A stretch of 20,411 nucleotides of DNA from Deltaproteobacteria bacterium (GCA_016926135.1 JAFGPH010000657.1:1-20411), one strand, 5' to 3'. Shown: positions 1-8,792, counted from the first letter of the stretch. The notes: generated from the letters alone by a model not told the origin. Numbers and translations are program-made.

Positions 1-2375
1 CCGAGCACGGCGCCCACCACAGAGGCGCACCCGTTGATGCCCCACGCCCACGGGACGAGCCCGGGAAACCTTCCGGACAGGGTGCGCAAACCCACCGGAA
101 AGGGCCAGCCCAGGAAAAACGCGAGGGCGGATATGAGGATCACCGTCAAACCGAGGCGGGCCCCGAGAGAGAAGCGCAGGGAGACCTCCACGAGCCGGTC
201 CCCGACCAGGATATGGAAACCGACCCAGAGGAGAATCACGAGCACCGCCAGCCATACGAACCGTCCCGGATCCCCCGGGAGGCGTCCGACACTCAGGCTT
301 CCCAGACCGGCGAAGACCAGGACCGCGCTCAGGACTGCGGCAGCAGCATAGATCGGATGGGCCAGGAGAAGGGTGTACTTGGGGAGAAGTGCCATCTCCA
401 GGAACATGAAGCCTGTGCCGAGGGACCCGAAGTACACCAGGGTGCAAAGGGCATCCGTAGACCTGGGGCGGGCTTCGCCTTCGGGCTTCCTGCGGTTCTT
501 ACGGCGAAGCCCGGCTAGGGGCAGGAGAATGAGGACGCCGCTCGCCAGGATGGACTGGATCAGGGCGGCGATGATGAAGACAAACCCGAGTTCCACCATG
601 GGAAGCCATTCCCTCCGCAACTGCCGGAGGAGTTCAGGGGCCTTGTCCCACCGGAGGAAGTGGGAGAAGTACGGGCGATCGTCCGTTGTAGGCGAGATGT
701 CGAAGATGTAGTTCCGGAGAAAGGCCCCGGCATCGGGACTGCTGAGGGCCCGGGCCCCGAGGAAGTAGATGGGGGACTTCTGCACGTCATAGCGATTGGC
801 CCGATCTTCCTTCATGCCTGCATAATAGGCCAGGTCAAAACTTCTCCTGTCGCAGAAACGGGTCGCCCGCTCGATCTCCTCGGGCCGGAAGGCGTTCTTC
901 GAAACCAGGATGGTCGAGGTCTTCCAGCTCCGGATGAAAAGCAGATTTCTCTCCGGGTTAGTGGTCACGCCTGACCTGCGCAGTGCCGCAAGGGCGGTGG
1001 AAAGGATCCTGAAGGAGTCCCGGGGAGGAAGCTTGAGCCACCGGGTAACAGCCAGGATCCCGGAATCGCTCAGGCATCTCAGGTAGAGCGTAAAGGCCTC
1101 CTCGGTGTAGAGGTATTCCTCCGCGGCCGAATGAAGCCCCCCTGCGGAGCTGGCAAAGGAATCCAGGAGGGACAGCTGGATCAGGTCGAACCGCTCCTCC
1201 GTCGCGGCAAGGAACTGCCGGGCCTCCTTCAACTCGACCCTGATCCCGGGCCTCCTGTAGATTTCTCCTGAAAAGGCTGCGAGGAGACCCTGCATCAGGT
1301 CCACGATCTGGCTGTTCACCTCCAGCACCACCATTTCGGGCGTCCGGTGCCTGAGACCCAGGAGCACGTCGCTTCCGCCTCCCCCGCCCACGATCAGGGC
1401 CTTTTGGGGCCTGCGCGTGTGATAAGGAAGGGCCGTGGTGGTAAAATCCAGATAGCCCAGCAGGCTTGGATCCCCCGTGAAGCGGGCCACCGCGCTCGGC
1501 CCTTCACCGTCCACGAATAGGCCTTTCTGTTCCGGAAGGGTCTGCTCCGCTTCAGCGGGCCCCAGCCCGAAGTTGAGGCTCAGGCCGGGCACATGACGGA
1601 TGAGCGAACTTCCGACCACGTGAATCATCCCGAGAGGCCCCGTTCTCTCGGCCTCGATCCTGGCATCGGGAAAGGAAACGGTCACGGGCAGGGATTTGGT
1701 GTGGTGCATCCTGGGTACCGGAGGGAGATAACCGTATGCGAAGGCCATCAGACCCGCCGAGACCAGTATGGTCCCGAAACCCATGACCCTTCGTGCCACG
1801 GCCGTGCAGACGGGCACGGCCCCGACCAGCACCAGGGCGCCGAGACCCGGGAGGAGGCACCAGGGCGGAGCGAGGTAGAGGGCTGGAATGATCCCCACCG
1901 CTCCGCAACCGGCCCCCAGTAGGTCGGCCGCATACATGAAGTGGGTTTTTTCCCCTGCCGTGCTCATCACGATCCCCACGATCCCCCCTGCGGTGAGGAA
2001 CGGCAGGAAAAGAAGCAGGTAGGTGAAGAACATGTTGAACCACTCCCTGCCCTGCCACACCAGATTCAGGGGATCGGAACCGACCTTCTGGGAAAGGCTG
2101 AAGGCCAGGGAATAGAAGACCGCGGTCGCCCCAGAGAGAACCAGGAGGCACACTGCCTGCCGGCGCTTAATCCTCTCGAGGAAAAGGAAGAGGAAGGACC
2201 CCGCTGCCCCGAAGCCCAGGAGGGCCACGCTGATCACCATGGCCGCATAGTGATACCAGAGGGCGAGGGAGAGGAGTCGCATGAGGAGGATTTCATAGGC
2301 CAGAACCGAGGCTGAGGTGCAGAAGAGCAGAAAGGCACGATGGGATAGGGCCGGGACTGGTGGTGTGCGGTTCAT
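1..2375 (-). CDS. Polytopic membrane protein with spermidine-synthase-like domain (partial, runs off left edge)
   Basis: One frame stays open from an ATG at 2375 to the window edge, about 791 codons, with no stop. The N-terminal ~210 residues contain several hydrophobic membrane segments. A soluble domain follows with a SAM/dcSAM-binding glycine motif (ALIVGGGGGSD, around residue 325-335) and an acidic strand end (VVLEVNSQIVDLM). The C-terminal part from about residue 590 is hydrophobic again. This is the pattern of the fused transporter-like/spermidine-synthase-like family. SLLDSFAS sits where spermidine synthases carry their catalytic Asp region, but real polyamine synthesis is not established for these membrane fusions. 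The start overlaps the pcm stop by four bases (ATGA), so the two genes are translationally coupled. Family assignment is fairly safe; the reaction is unknown. Confidence 0.82.
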   Translation of the reverse strand, partial: MNRTPPVPALSHRAFLLFCTSASVLAYEILLMRLLSLALWYHYAAMVISVALLGFGAAGSFLFLFLERIKRRQAVCLLVLSGATAVFYSLAFSLSQKVGSDPLNLVWQGREWFNMFFTYLLLFLPFLTAGGIVGIVMSTAGEKTHFMYAADLLGAGCGAVGIIPALYLAPPWCLLPGLGALVLVGAVPVCTAVARRVMGFGTILVSAGLMAFAYGYLPPVPRMHHTKSLPVTVSFPDARIEAERTGPLGMIHVVGSSLIRHVPGLSLNFGLGPAEAEQTLPEQKGLFVDGEGPSAVARFTGDPSLLGYLDFTTTALPYHTRRPQKALIVGGGGGSDVLLGLRHRTPEMVVLEVNSQIVDLMQGLLAAFSGEIYRRPGIRVELKEARQFLAATEERFDLIQLSLLDSFASSAGGLHSAAEEYLYTEEAFTLYLRCLSDSGILAVTRWLKLPPRDSFRILSTALAALRRSGVTTNPERNLLFIRSWKTSTILVSKNAFRPEEIERATRFCDRRSFDLAYYAGMKEDRANRYDVQKSPIYFLGARALSSPDAGAFLRNYIFDISPTTDDRPYFSHFLRWDKAPELLRQLRREWLPMVELGFVFIIAALIQSILASGVLILLPLAGLRRKNRRKPEGEARPRSTDALCTLVYFGSLGTGFMFLEMALLPKYTLLLAHPIYAAAAVLSAVLVFAGLGSLSVGRLPGDPGRFVWLAVLVILLWVGFHILVGDRLVEVSLRFSLGARLGLTVILISALAFFLGWPFPVGLRTLSGRFPGLVPWAWGINGCASVVGAVL

Positions 2376-3124
2376 TCTTTCCGCGTGGGCATGACAAAGG
2401 GCACAAACCGCACGGGCAGGATCTTCTTCATGCTCACCGCGCCGTCACCGGATTTCTCGACCATGGTCAGGTTCTGCACCGTGTAGTGCCCTCCCACGGG
2501 AATACACATCTTCCCCCCCGGTTTGAGCTGCTTAATCAGGGGCGGCGGGACAAGGGTGGCCGCGCAGGTCACGATGATCCGATCAAAGGGGGCATGTTCC
2601 TCCCATCCGTAATACCCGTCGCCCACCTTCGTCTCCACGCTCCTGTATCCCAGACCGCGGAGCCGGTCCGCGGCAGGAAGGGCCAGTCCCTCGATGATCT
2701 CGATCGTGTAAACCTCGTTGGTGAGAAGGGAGAGAACGGCCGCCTGGTATCCCGATCCCGTGCCGACCTCCAGCACCCTGTGGCCCCGCTCCACCTGGAG
2801 CCGTTCCGTCATGAGGGCCACGATATAGGGCTGGGAGATGGTCTGGCCGTAACCGATGGGCAGGGCGAAGTCTCCGTAGGCCCTGAACTCATCACCGGGC
2901 GGGACAAAGCGATGCCTGGGCACCGCACGCAGGGCTGCCAGCACCTTCCTGTCCTGCACCGGCTCACGGTAGTCCGCAGGCGACTCGATCTGCTTCTTCA
3001 CCATGGACTCCCTGAGTTCCCGGAACCGGGCCTCCTTCTTTTCCCCGGCGCGGACATCCGCCGTGAACACCAAGAGGACCACCCCCAGGATGAAAGCCAT
3101 GGCAAGAGACACGACGAGACGCAT
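2372..3124 (-). CDS. pcm: Exported protein-L-isoaspartate O-methyltransferase
   Basis: The enzyme methylates L-isoaspartyl residues in damaged proteins using S-adenosylmethionine, starting their repair to aspartate. The family signature is clear: a substrate/SAM loop PIGYGQTISQPYIVALM at about residues 89-105 and motif I VLEVGTGSGYQAAVL at 117-131. The chosen ATG gives 250 residues and has GGAG about 11 bases upstream; an upstream in-frame extension to 3256 has no family similarity. Residues 1-26 form a hydrophobic signal peptide (MRLVVSLAMAFILGVVLLVF, then a likely cleavage near VRA), so the product should be exported or membrane-anchored rather than cytosolic. It is coupled by ATGA overlap to the membrane spermidine-synthase-like gene. 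Family call is firm; location is inferred. Confidence 0.93.
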   Translation of the reverse strand: MRLVVSLAMAFILGVVLLVFTADVRAGEKKEARFRELRESMVKKQIESPADYREPVQDRKVLAALRAVPRHRFVPPGDEFRAYGDFALPIGYGQTISQPYIVALMTERLQVERGHRVLEVGTGSGYQAAVLSLLTNEVYTIEIIEGLALPAADRLRGLGYRSVETKVGDGYYGWEEHAPFDRIIVTCAATLVPPPLIKQLKPGGKMCIPVGGHYTVQNLTMVEKSGDGAVSMKKILPVRFVPFVMPTRKE

Positions 3125-3157
3125 GGATACAACTTCTCCTTTGATTCTCACGGAATC

Positions 3158-3179
3158 CCCCCGCAAGGGAACGCGGGGG
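3158..3179. other. GC-rich hairpin upstream of pcm
   Basis: CCCCCGC at 3158-3164 pairs with GCGGGGG at 3173-3179 around an 8-base loop. It lies 33-55 bases upstream of the pcm start, inside its likely leader. There is no T-tract on the minus strand, so it does not look like an intrinsic terminator; it could be a leader structure or chance in a GC-rich stretch. Confidence 0.35.
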
Positions 3180-3352
3180 CCACGGGTCTTTGCGGCTCCG
3201 CAGTAAGAGCGAGCATACCACAGACCTTTCCGATTTACAGCGAGAAACGTGCACACGAACCGGGCATGGTCAGGGCCATCCGTCTCGAAGATGGAAGATG
3301 ATCGATAGAATTTTTGTGAAGGTCCTGCTACGGCTGGGGTTGAGGCAGTATG

Positions 3353-3571
3353 TTACCATGCGCTGGGAATTCGTCGTTCAAACACGCCTATGCACAGAAT
3401 AGCATTCTGAGGGCATTCCTCCTGGCACAAAAAGCAGCTTTGGCAGTCCCTGATGTACTTCACATACGCCTTCTTTCTTTCTTTATCCATTCGGATGACA
3501 TCCATAGGGCAATATTGAACGCACAGACCACACCCGTTGCACAGCTCCGTATCGATATGCCTGATTCCCAT
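3353..3571 (-). CDS. Small 2x[4Fe-4S] ferredoxin, AprB-like
   Basis: A 72-residue protein made almost only of two complete [4Fe-4S] motifs: C11-C14-C17-C21P (CNGCGLCVQYCP) and C43-C46-C49-C53P (CQSCFLCQEECP). A ninth cysteine, C60, follows. Each cluster is compact and the C-terminal tail that lets AprB wrap around AprA is missing. It should be a soluble cytoplasmic one-electron carrier. It is the last gene of the minus-strand catabolic block, 44 bases downstream of an acyl-CoA dehydrogenase, with an AprA-like flavoprotein just beyond that. The natural inference is that it serves one or both of these enzymes. The ribosome site is only moderate (GGCGG about 12 bases upstream). Iron-sulfur assignment is firm; the partner is inferred. 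Confidence 0.9.
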   Translation of the reverse strand: MGIRHIDTELCNGCGLCVQYCPMDVIRMDKERKKAYVKYIRDCQSCFLCQEECPQNAILCIGVFERRIPSAW

Positions 3572-3615
3572 GCTTCATTTCCGCCTTTCCCTTCCTGCTT
3601 CGGTTACCACCCATC

Positions 3616-4761
3616 CTAAGAGGATAGCAAATTGCGAGCGATAATCAGTTTTTCTATCTCCTTCGTGCCTTCGTAGATGTCAATGATCTTTGCGTCCCGG
3701 TACAGGCGTTGCACCTTATGCTCATCCAGACACCCATATCCACCATGCATTTCTAACGCTTCATTGGCACAGAAAACGGCAACTTCACCCGCATACCACT
3801 TTGCCATCGCAGCGAGCTTGCTATCGGCAATGCCCTTGTCGGCCTTCCACGCCGCCTCGTAGTACAGATTCCGAGCGCATTTCACGCGAGTAGCCATTTC
3901 TGCGATCTTGAATTGTGTTGCCTGGAGCAAAGCCAATGGCGAGCCGAATTGAAATCTCTTCCTGCTATGTCTTATGCTCTCCTCTAAGGCAGCCCTTGCA
4001 ATTCCGACGCCCTGGGCGGCAACTCCTATCCTCGCCCTGTCGGAAACCTTCATCAACTGCCTGAAAGCACCACCTTGTTCTCCTACCAGATTCGTTTTAG
4101 GCACCCTTACATCGGAGAAAAACAGTTCGGCTGTGTCGCTTGCCCGTATGCCGAGTTTTCCATACAATTTGTTAGCCTGAAAGCCTTTCCTGTGCTTTTC
4201 AACCACAATACAGCTAAACCTCATATGCTTTTTGGCGTGTTCCGGATCCGTCAGGCATAAAACAAGTACGAAATCCGCTACACTGCCATTGGTGATGAAC
4301 ACTTTAGAGCCGCTGATCACATATTCATCGCCGCTTTGTTCCGCTCTGGTCTGGACGCCGCTTACATCCGATCCAGCATTCGGCTCGGTGATGGCCATGG
4401 CCAGGATGGCATTCCCTTCCGCCACGGGTCTCAGAAAGATGCTATTTTGCTCTTCCGTTCCGAACATGGTGAACATATCGGATCCGAATGTCGTAGAGAG
4501 CACAGCGCTTGCGATTCCCGGATCTTCCGACCAGAATTCCTCCATGACCAAACAGCGCTCCAAAAGACCCAAGCCTGAACCCCCGTATCTTACGGGAATA
4601 TGCAGGCCAACGAACCCCCGCTCGGCAGCGGCCCGCCAAATCCCAAGGTCGAACGTTTCGGATCGGTCAAATTCCAGCGCTCTCTGGCCAAATTCCCGTG
4701 ATGCGAATTCGCGCGCCTCCTCCACCAAATCTCTTTGTTTCTTGCTGAGCGTGAAATCCAT
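3616..4761 (-). CDS. Acyl-CoA dehydrogenase (copy 1)
   Basis: A 381-residue FAD enzyme of the acyl-CoA dehydrogenase superfamily, introducing an alpha,beta double bond into an acyl-CoA. Visible signatures are the FAD/substrate-binding segment AMAITEPNAGSDVSG, the second family motif region around QFKIAEMATRVKCARNLYYEAAW, and the C-terminal MHGGYG followed by IYEGT with the expected catalytic base Glu at residue 364. Length matches the family. It has the same length as copy 2 at 14927-16072 and shares its opening MDFTLSK and the C-terminal block, so the two are paralogues. It sits between an AprA-like flavoprotein and a ferredoxin, which is unusual because this family normally passes electrons to an electron-transfer flavoprotein, absent here. 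Substrate (short-chain, dicarboxylic, aromatic-ring or other) cannot be deduced. Confidence 0.95.
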   Translation of the reverse strand: MDFTLSKKQRDLVEEAREFASREFGQRALEFDRSETFDLGIWRAAAERGFVGLHIPVRYGGSGLGLLERCLVMEEFWSEDPGIASAVLSTTFGSDMFTMFGTEEQNSIFLRPVAEGNAILAMAITEPNAGSDVSGVQTRAEQSGDEYVISGSKVFITNGSVADFVLVLCLTDPEHAKKHMRFSCIVVEKHRKGFQANKLYGKLGIRASDTAELFFSDVRVPKTNLVGEQGGAFRQLMKVSDRARIGVAAQGVGIARAALEESIRHSRKRFQFGSPLALLQATQFKIAEMATRVKCARNLYYEAAWKADKGIADSKLAAMAKWYAGEVAVFCANEALEMHGGYGCLDEHKVQRLYRDAKIIDIYEGTKEIEKLIIARNLLSS

Positions 4762-4930
4762 AGCCGTATTCCGCGGGGGGTCGTTCGTGCGGTAAACGCC
4801 GCAGCCCTTCAGTCATTCAGCCCTCGGGGCATGAGGTCTGCCGGACCCGGCGAATGGAGTTCCGCTTCGTGAGGGGAACGGTACCCAAGGGACGTTGCAC
4901 AGCAAGCCCGCATTGAGGAATTCCGATGGG

Positions 4931-6682
4931 CTATCTCCAGTGTATTTTTCCCTTGTGAACCGAGATGATACCCATATCTTCCGCAATCTGCCATCTCCGA
5001 TGCAGGTGTCGACCCATCTGTCTCGGCTGCAGAGGATAACTCGCTATGGGGACCTGTTCGGTCCGCGTGGCCATCTTGCCGTTCGGGTCGTTCTCCACTT
5101 CCGTCCACTTCAGCCACTTCTGATTGTCGATATACGGGTAATCCTCCCTTATCCCAAGGCGTGATTCCTTTCGGAGGATAGCGCTGCGCAGTGTGATTTC
5201 CGCAATGAGGGTCAGACTTCGCACTTCGTGGGCCATGCGCAAATAATGCGGGTCGTAGGCATGCAGAATCGCCAACTGATCCTCCCTGAGCGTCTCGATC
5301 TTTGCGAGCGCCTTTCTCATTCTCTTCTCGTGCCTTATCTTAAGGACGTCATACGGCATGATCGCTTCCTGAAGCGAAAGAAGCACCTGGTCGGGTTCCA
5401 CGCCATCCGAGCGGGTCAAGGGCTGATAGGTACGCTCTCGAAGCTCCTTCACCAACCTTGGAGGTATCTTTGGCATGTACATGCCTCTGGCTTGCTTCGC
5501 GGCATACGTGCCGGCTTGGCCGCCTGAACTGGCGGCAGGCGCCAGTCCGGCCGTATAGGCCTCCATGGCTGCAGCTTCCCCGCAGGCGTAGAGGCCTGCA
5601 AGGGAGCTCTGCAATTGATCATTCACTCGGATGCCCGTCCGACCAAGGTAGGCGGTGAGACCCCATTCAATCTTCTCAGCAATCCGTCCCTTCCTGACGA
5701 TGCCGACGCTTTCGAATCCCCTGATAACCAAGGGAATCGCCCTTCTCAGCCTGTCAACCTGCCGTGGACTGAAATGTCTGATATCCATGTAGATAGGGGT
5801 GTTCCCCCTCTTTGCCTCCATTGCAAAGGCCAATGTCAGGTAGTTCAGCGGCGCACGCTCCTTGCGGGTGGGGTAATACCGCTCCATGAACCTCTCACCC
5901 CTGTTATTGATGAACTTTCCTCCCTCGCCCACGAATAGGGACATGCCGGGCCCGACATCATATTTGCTGGGGAAGGCATGGCCCAGATTGTCGTTGCTCT
6001 CCCCGCCACTGAGGGCCACACCAGCTCGGTATGCCGCGGCATATCCATCCCCTGTGCAGTTTCTGTGGCCGGGGCATATACTTTTATAGTAGGTCAGGCC
6101 TGTGGCCATGATCGTGGTTTTCGCCTTGAACACGTGGAAGACGCCGTGAGTGGTCTCAAAACCCACGGCGCCTATGATGTAATCGCCTGACCGAATAAGG
6201 TCAGTTATCATCACCTTGTTGACTTGTTGAACCCCTTTCTTTCTCGCGGTCTTTGCCAGGGCATTCATGAGCTGAGGCCCTGGAAATGTTAACATGGGAT
6301 ACCGCCCCCTCCCCTTCTGCTTTACCCTCTTTGCCTTCTTGTCTCTAATAATCTGCACGCCATATCCTTCGATCTGATCAATCAAGTCGCCAATCTCTTC
6401 GAAATGCCGGATGACTCTGTCCTGGCGGACGATATACTGGAGATAGGCGGTTTCACTTAACAGCCTCTCCTTGAAATCATCCCCTGGAAATGGAACCTGC
6501 TGAAGCACCCCGGCAGCAAAGGCGCTGCACCCGCTTTTGCCGACATGCCCTTTGTCGACTTGGATGACATTCTCACAGCCTGCCTCTCTGGCCTTTATGG
6601 CGGCCAGCGTTCCGCTGATGCCTCCACCGATTACGAGGACATCTGCCTGTTTGTGAACCACTTCACGCGATATGGAACGCAA
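4931..6682 (-). CDS. AprA/fumarate-reductase-type FAD flavoprotein (second copy)
   Basis: A 583-residue flavoprotein of the succinate dehydrogenase/fumarate reductase/AprA family. It opens with the dinucleotide-binding fold (ADVLVIGGGISG, residues 13-24), then GHVGKSGCSAFAAG, a substrate-side domain with a Tyr/Arg-rich stretch (MERYYPTRKERAP), the FAD-closing GLYACGEAAA, and a helical C-terminal domain of the family. The start is a TTG at 6682, supported by a strong GGAGG seven bases upstream. About 33 basic residues follow the point where its paralogue ends (after VPIASYP); they may be a real extension or a 3' frame change. The gene lies 125 bases downstream of the AprB-like ferredoxin and 169 bases upstream of acyl-CoA dehydrogenase copy 1. 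The reaction is unknown: oxidation or reduction of a C-C bond, or electron transfer. It need not be an APS reductase. Confidence 0.85.
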   Translation of the reverse strand: MRSISREVVHKQADVLVIGGGISGTLAAIKAREAGCENVIQVDKGHVGKSGCSAFAAGVLQQVPFPGDDFKERLLSETAYLQYIVRQDRVIRHFEEIGDLIDQIEGYGVQIIRDKKAKRVKQKGRGRYPMLTFPGPQLMNALAKTARKKGVQQVNKVMITDLIRSGDYIIGAVGFETTHGVFHVFKAKTTIMATGLTYYKSICPGHRNCTGDGYAAAYRAGVALSGGESNDNLGHAFPSKYDVGPGMSLFVGEGGKFINNRGERFMERYYPTRKERAPLNYLTLAFAMEAKRGNTPIYMDIRHFSPRQVDRLRRAIPLVIRGFESVGIVRKGRIAEKIEWGLTAYLGRTGIRVNDQLQSSLAGLYACGEAAAMEAYTAGLAPAASSGGQAGTYAAKQARGMYMPKIPPRLVKELRERTYQPLTRSDGVEPDQVLLSLQEAIMPYDVLKIRHEKRMRKALAKIETLREDQLAILHAYDPHYLRMAHEVRSLTLIAEITLRSAILRKESRLGIREDYPYIDNQKWLKWTEVENDPNGKMATRTEQVPIASYPLQPRQMGRHLHRRWQIAEDMGIISVHKGKIHWR

Positions 6683-6807
6683 GAGATTTCCTCCCGAACT
6701 GCAGTCGGTCGCAGCACAGAAACGGAGATGAATTCCTCCTGATCAGCAAAGGACATGAAAGGCGGAGGCCTTCCGATGGCCCGTGCTCGGTTCGGAAACA
6801 AGGCACC

Positions 6808-7023
6808 CTACTTGTAACACAACAGCATGGGGACCGGAGTCCTTATGCGTATCGCATCCGGCGCGGGGCAGTCCAATACGCATGCATAACAGTGCCAGCA
6901 TTCTTCCGGGAAGGTGATAACGGGAACCTTTTTTTTCTCCGATCCGAAAAACACGTCTTGCGGGCAATGCTCCACACACACGCCACAGCCCGTGCATTTT
7001 TCTTCGTCAATCACAGGTGGCAT
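6808..7023 (-). CDS. Small 2x[4Fe-4S] ferredoxin, AprB-like (partner of the flavoprotein upstream)
   Basis: A 71-residue ferredoxin. The ATG at 7023 is chosen because GGAGGAAGAA directly precedes it; a longer in-frame start at 7056 would overlap the flavoprotein gene. Cluster 1 ligands are C10, C13, C16, C20 (CTGCGVCVEHCP). Cluster 2 ligands are C42, C45, C48, C52 in ECWHCYACVLDCP, whose CWxCYxC pattern recalls the second-cluster region of adenylylsulfate reductase beta subunits. The AprB C-terminal tail is absent, so this is a minimal version. Its start lies 11 bases after the stop of the AprA-like gene, implying co-translation and probably a stable alpha-beta complex in the cytoplasm. Downstream is a second AprA-like gene that it might also serve. 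Confidence 0.9.
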   Translation of the reverse strand: MPPVIDEEKCTGCGVCVEHCPQDVFFGSEKKKVPVITFPEECWHCYACVLDCPAPDAIRIRTPVPMLLCYK

Positions 7024-7034
7024 TTCTTCCTCCT

Positions 7035-8690
7035 TCACCCGGTCAGTACGCGCCACTCCATTACGGGTGCCTTTTCACCCATCCTGCATATGAGGATCTT
7101 TCCATCCAATGCCGGCACTCTGTAAGGGTGATCAATACGGGTATAGATCTCCCTTGTTTCCTTTCTTTCCTCATGAGCGGAAATGACGATCTGCCCAATA
7201 TCCAGTAGGTTTAAGACCTCAAGGCAGTGCATGAGTTCATGCTGATTCCTGGCAAGCATCTCTTCCGATGCCTTTTTCTTCACCTTCGCCAGGTGGGAGG
7301 CACCTGCTGCGAGCAATGTATCGGAACGGGGAATGCCTGCATAGTCGTACATCACCTGCTGAAGGGCCACATTGATCTCTTGCCAGGAAGCCCCGGATGT
7401 ACGATTTCGGATGGCTTCCACGAGGTCCTTCACCTCTCTCGCCTTTGAAGCGGCGATCTCAGGCTTCGGCTGCAGCTTGTCCCGGGCATAAATGGCTGCA
7501 TTGCCGCCGGCGATCCAGCCGAAAACGGCGGCCGCGGATATTCCCCCGAAATACTCATCGCCTGCGGCATAAAGGCCATCCACAGAGGTTTCCCCTTTTT
7601 CGTTGAAATAGATGCCTCCCCGTGTTGTCATTTCATAGGTCATAAATTCGACGGGATTTCTCCTGAAATCGATCCCCTCTTCCTTCGCATGCTGGACGAT
7701 GCTGTGCAACCCTTCGTGTTTCATGAAGTACATCATGTAATCGTAATCTTCCTCGGATATCCCTCGGCAGTCCATGTAAACCGGTCCCTTGCCTGTCTTG
7801 CGGTATTCCTCAAACAGCCCCTTAAATGAGTCGGAGATGGGATCACCATAAATGCGGTTCGGTTTGGTCACGAAAGGCCCCACAGGCCTATCTCCAGGAT
7901 CCCTGAGTACACCAACCCATGTGGCCTTTCCGCACCGGGCAAAGTACTTGGGTCCAGCCCAGCGCATGGCAATCTCCATATTGATCAACTCGGCACCCGC
8001 TCGATATGCCATGGCCCGCCCATCCCCGGTCGTGTGCGGCGAATACGCCAGGTTAAACATCCACCCCGGCGTGGGACCTGGGTACAACCGTATGCAGCCC
8101 CCGGTGCTCAGTACGACGGCCTTGGCCAGGAGGGTGTACACCTTGTCGTCCCGGGTATGTACGCCGACGGCGCCTTCAACCCCATTGGCGGTGATCAGAT
8201 CAAAAGCCGCAATCCGATTGAGGATTCTTACGCCTCTCTTCTTGGCCTCCTTGGTCAGTATGGGTTTTTGATTCTGGCCCGAATACTTCAACGTGGTAAG
8301 GGGTTTGCCCGGGAAGGCATGCCCCGCAAATTCCCATTTGCCATCGTATTTCATGGGGATGCCCCATTCATCCCACATCTTGATGATCTCGAATGATTTT
8401 TCCATCCACACCCGTACAAAATCCCCGGGACGAGTCCATCCCGCTTGGGAGCCGGCCACTTCTGTAACAACCGCCTGCATGTCAGGTCCGTGAAACTCGG
8501 GAATGTAGGCCCTGAAATGGTCGTTCCCGGTGGCGCCCGATCCACTTCTTATGGTATTGGCCTTATCCACCAGGACCACCTTAGCCCCCGCTTCACCCGC
8601 GTGAATGGCAGACATCAATCCGGCCGGGCCACCGCCAATTACCAGAACATCGGCCTCAACAACGTCTTCAGACATCTTTGCTGGTTTCAC
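7035..8690 (-). CDS. AprA-like FAD flavoprotein (first copy)
   Basis: A 551-residue flavoprotein of the AprA/fumarate reductase family. Residues 13-24 carry the FAD fold (ADVLVIGGGPAG), followed by DKANTIRSGSGATGNDHF. Then come an FAD-domain GDGRAMAYRAGAE, the closing GLYAAGDEYFGG, and a C-terminal helical domain. The start is a GTG at 8690 behind a G-rich stretch; an ATG five codons later (8675) is possible but has a worse ribosome site. It forms a tight pair with the AprB-like ferredoxin 11 bases downstream. AprA reduces APS to sulfite, but no sat or qmo genes are nearby and the beta subunit is shortened. A different substrate in organic-acid catabolism is therefore more likely (inference). 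Family firm, reaction unknown. Confidence 0.87.
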   Translation of the reverse strand: MKPAKMSEDVVEADVLVIGGGPAGLMSAIHAGEAGAKVVLVDKANTIRSGSGATGNDHFRAYIPEFHGPDMQAVVTEVAGSQAGWTRPGDFVRVWMEKSFEIIKMWDEWGIPMKYDGKWEFAGHAFPGKPLTTLKYSGQNQKPILTKEAKKRGVRILNRIAAFDLITANGVEGAVGVHTRDDKVYTLLAKAVVLSTGGCIRLYPGPTPGWMFNLAYSPHTTGDGRAMAYRAGAELINMEIAMRWAGPKYFARCGKATWVGVLRDPGDRPVGPFVTKPNRIYGDPISDSFKGLFEEYRKTGKGPVYMDCRGISEEDYDYMMYFMKHEGLHSIVQHAKEEGIDFRRNPVEFMTYEMTTRGGIYFNEKGETSVDGLYAAGDEYFGGISAAAVFGWIAGGNAAIYARDKLQPKPEIAASKAREVKDLVEAIRNRTSGASWQEINVALQQVMYDYAGIPRSDTLLAAGASHLAKVKKKASEEMLARNQHELMHCLEVLNLLDIGQIVISAHEERKETREIYTRIDHPYRVPALDGKILICRMGEKAPVMEWRVLTG

Positions 8691-8792
8691 TCTTCCTTTC
8701 CCCCTTTACTGCAATCTCTGACCAGGATCTCCCGTGCTCTCGGGACAAAGTGATGGTGCCACCTCACACACAAGATACAGAGAAAGTACCGG

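Noticed and set aside
1552..2151. Minus-strand 199-codon frame inside the spermidine-synthase-like gene
   Set aside because: The product is Gly/Arg/Pro-rich with no motif, while another minus-strand frame is open through the whole region and shows membrane segments and a nucleotide-binding motif.
2360..3301. Plus-strand open frame of 313 codons opposite pcm
   Set aside because: It is antisense to a clear isoaspartate methyltransferase, is His/Gly/Arg-rich with no domain, and reflects high GC codon structure of the real gene.
7035..8690. Calling this gene aprA (APS reductase alpha)
   Set aside because: Only family-level similarity is visible; beta subunit is truncated and no sat/qmo genes are near, so a gene symbol would overstate the evidence.
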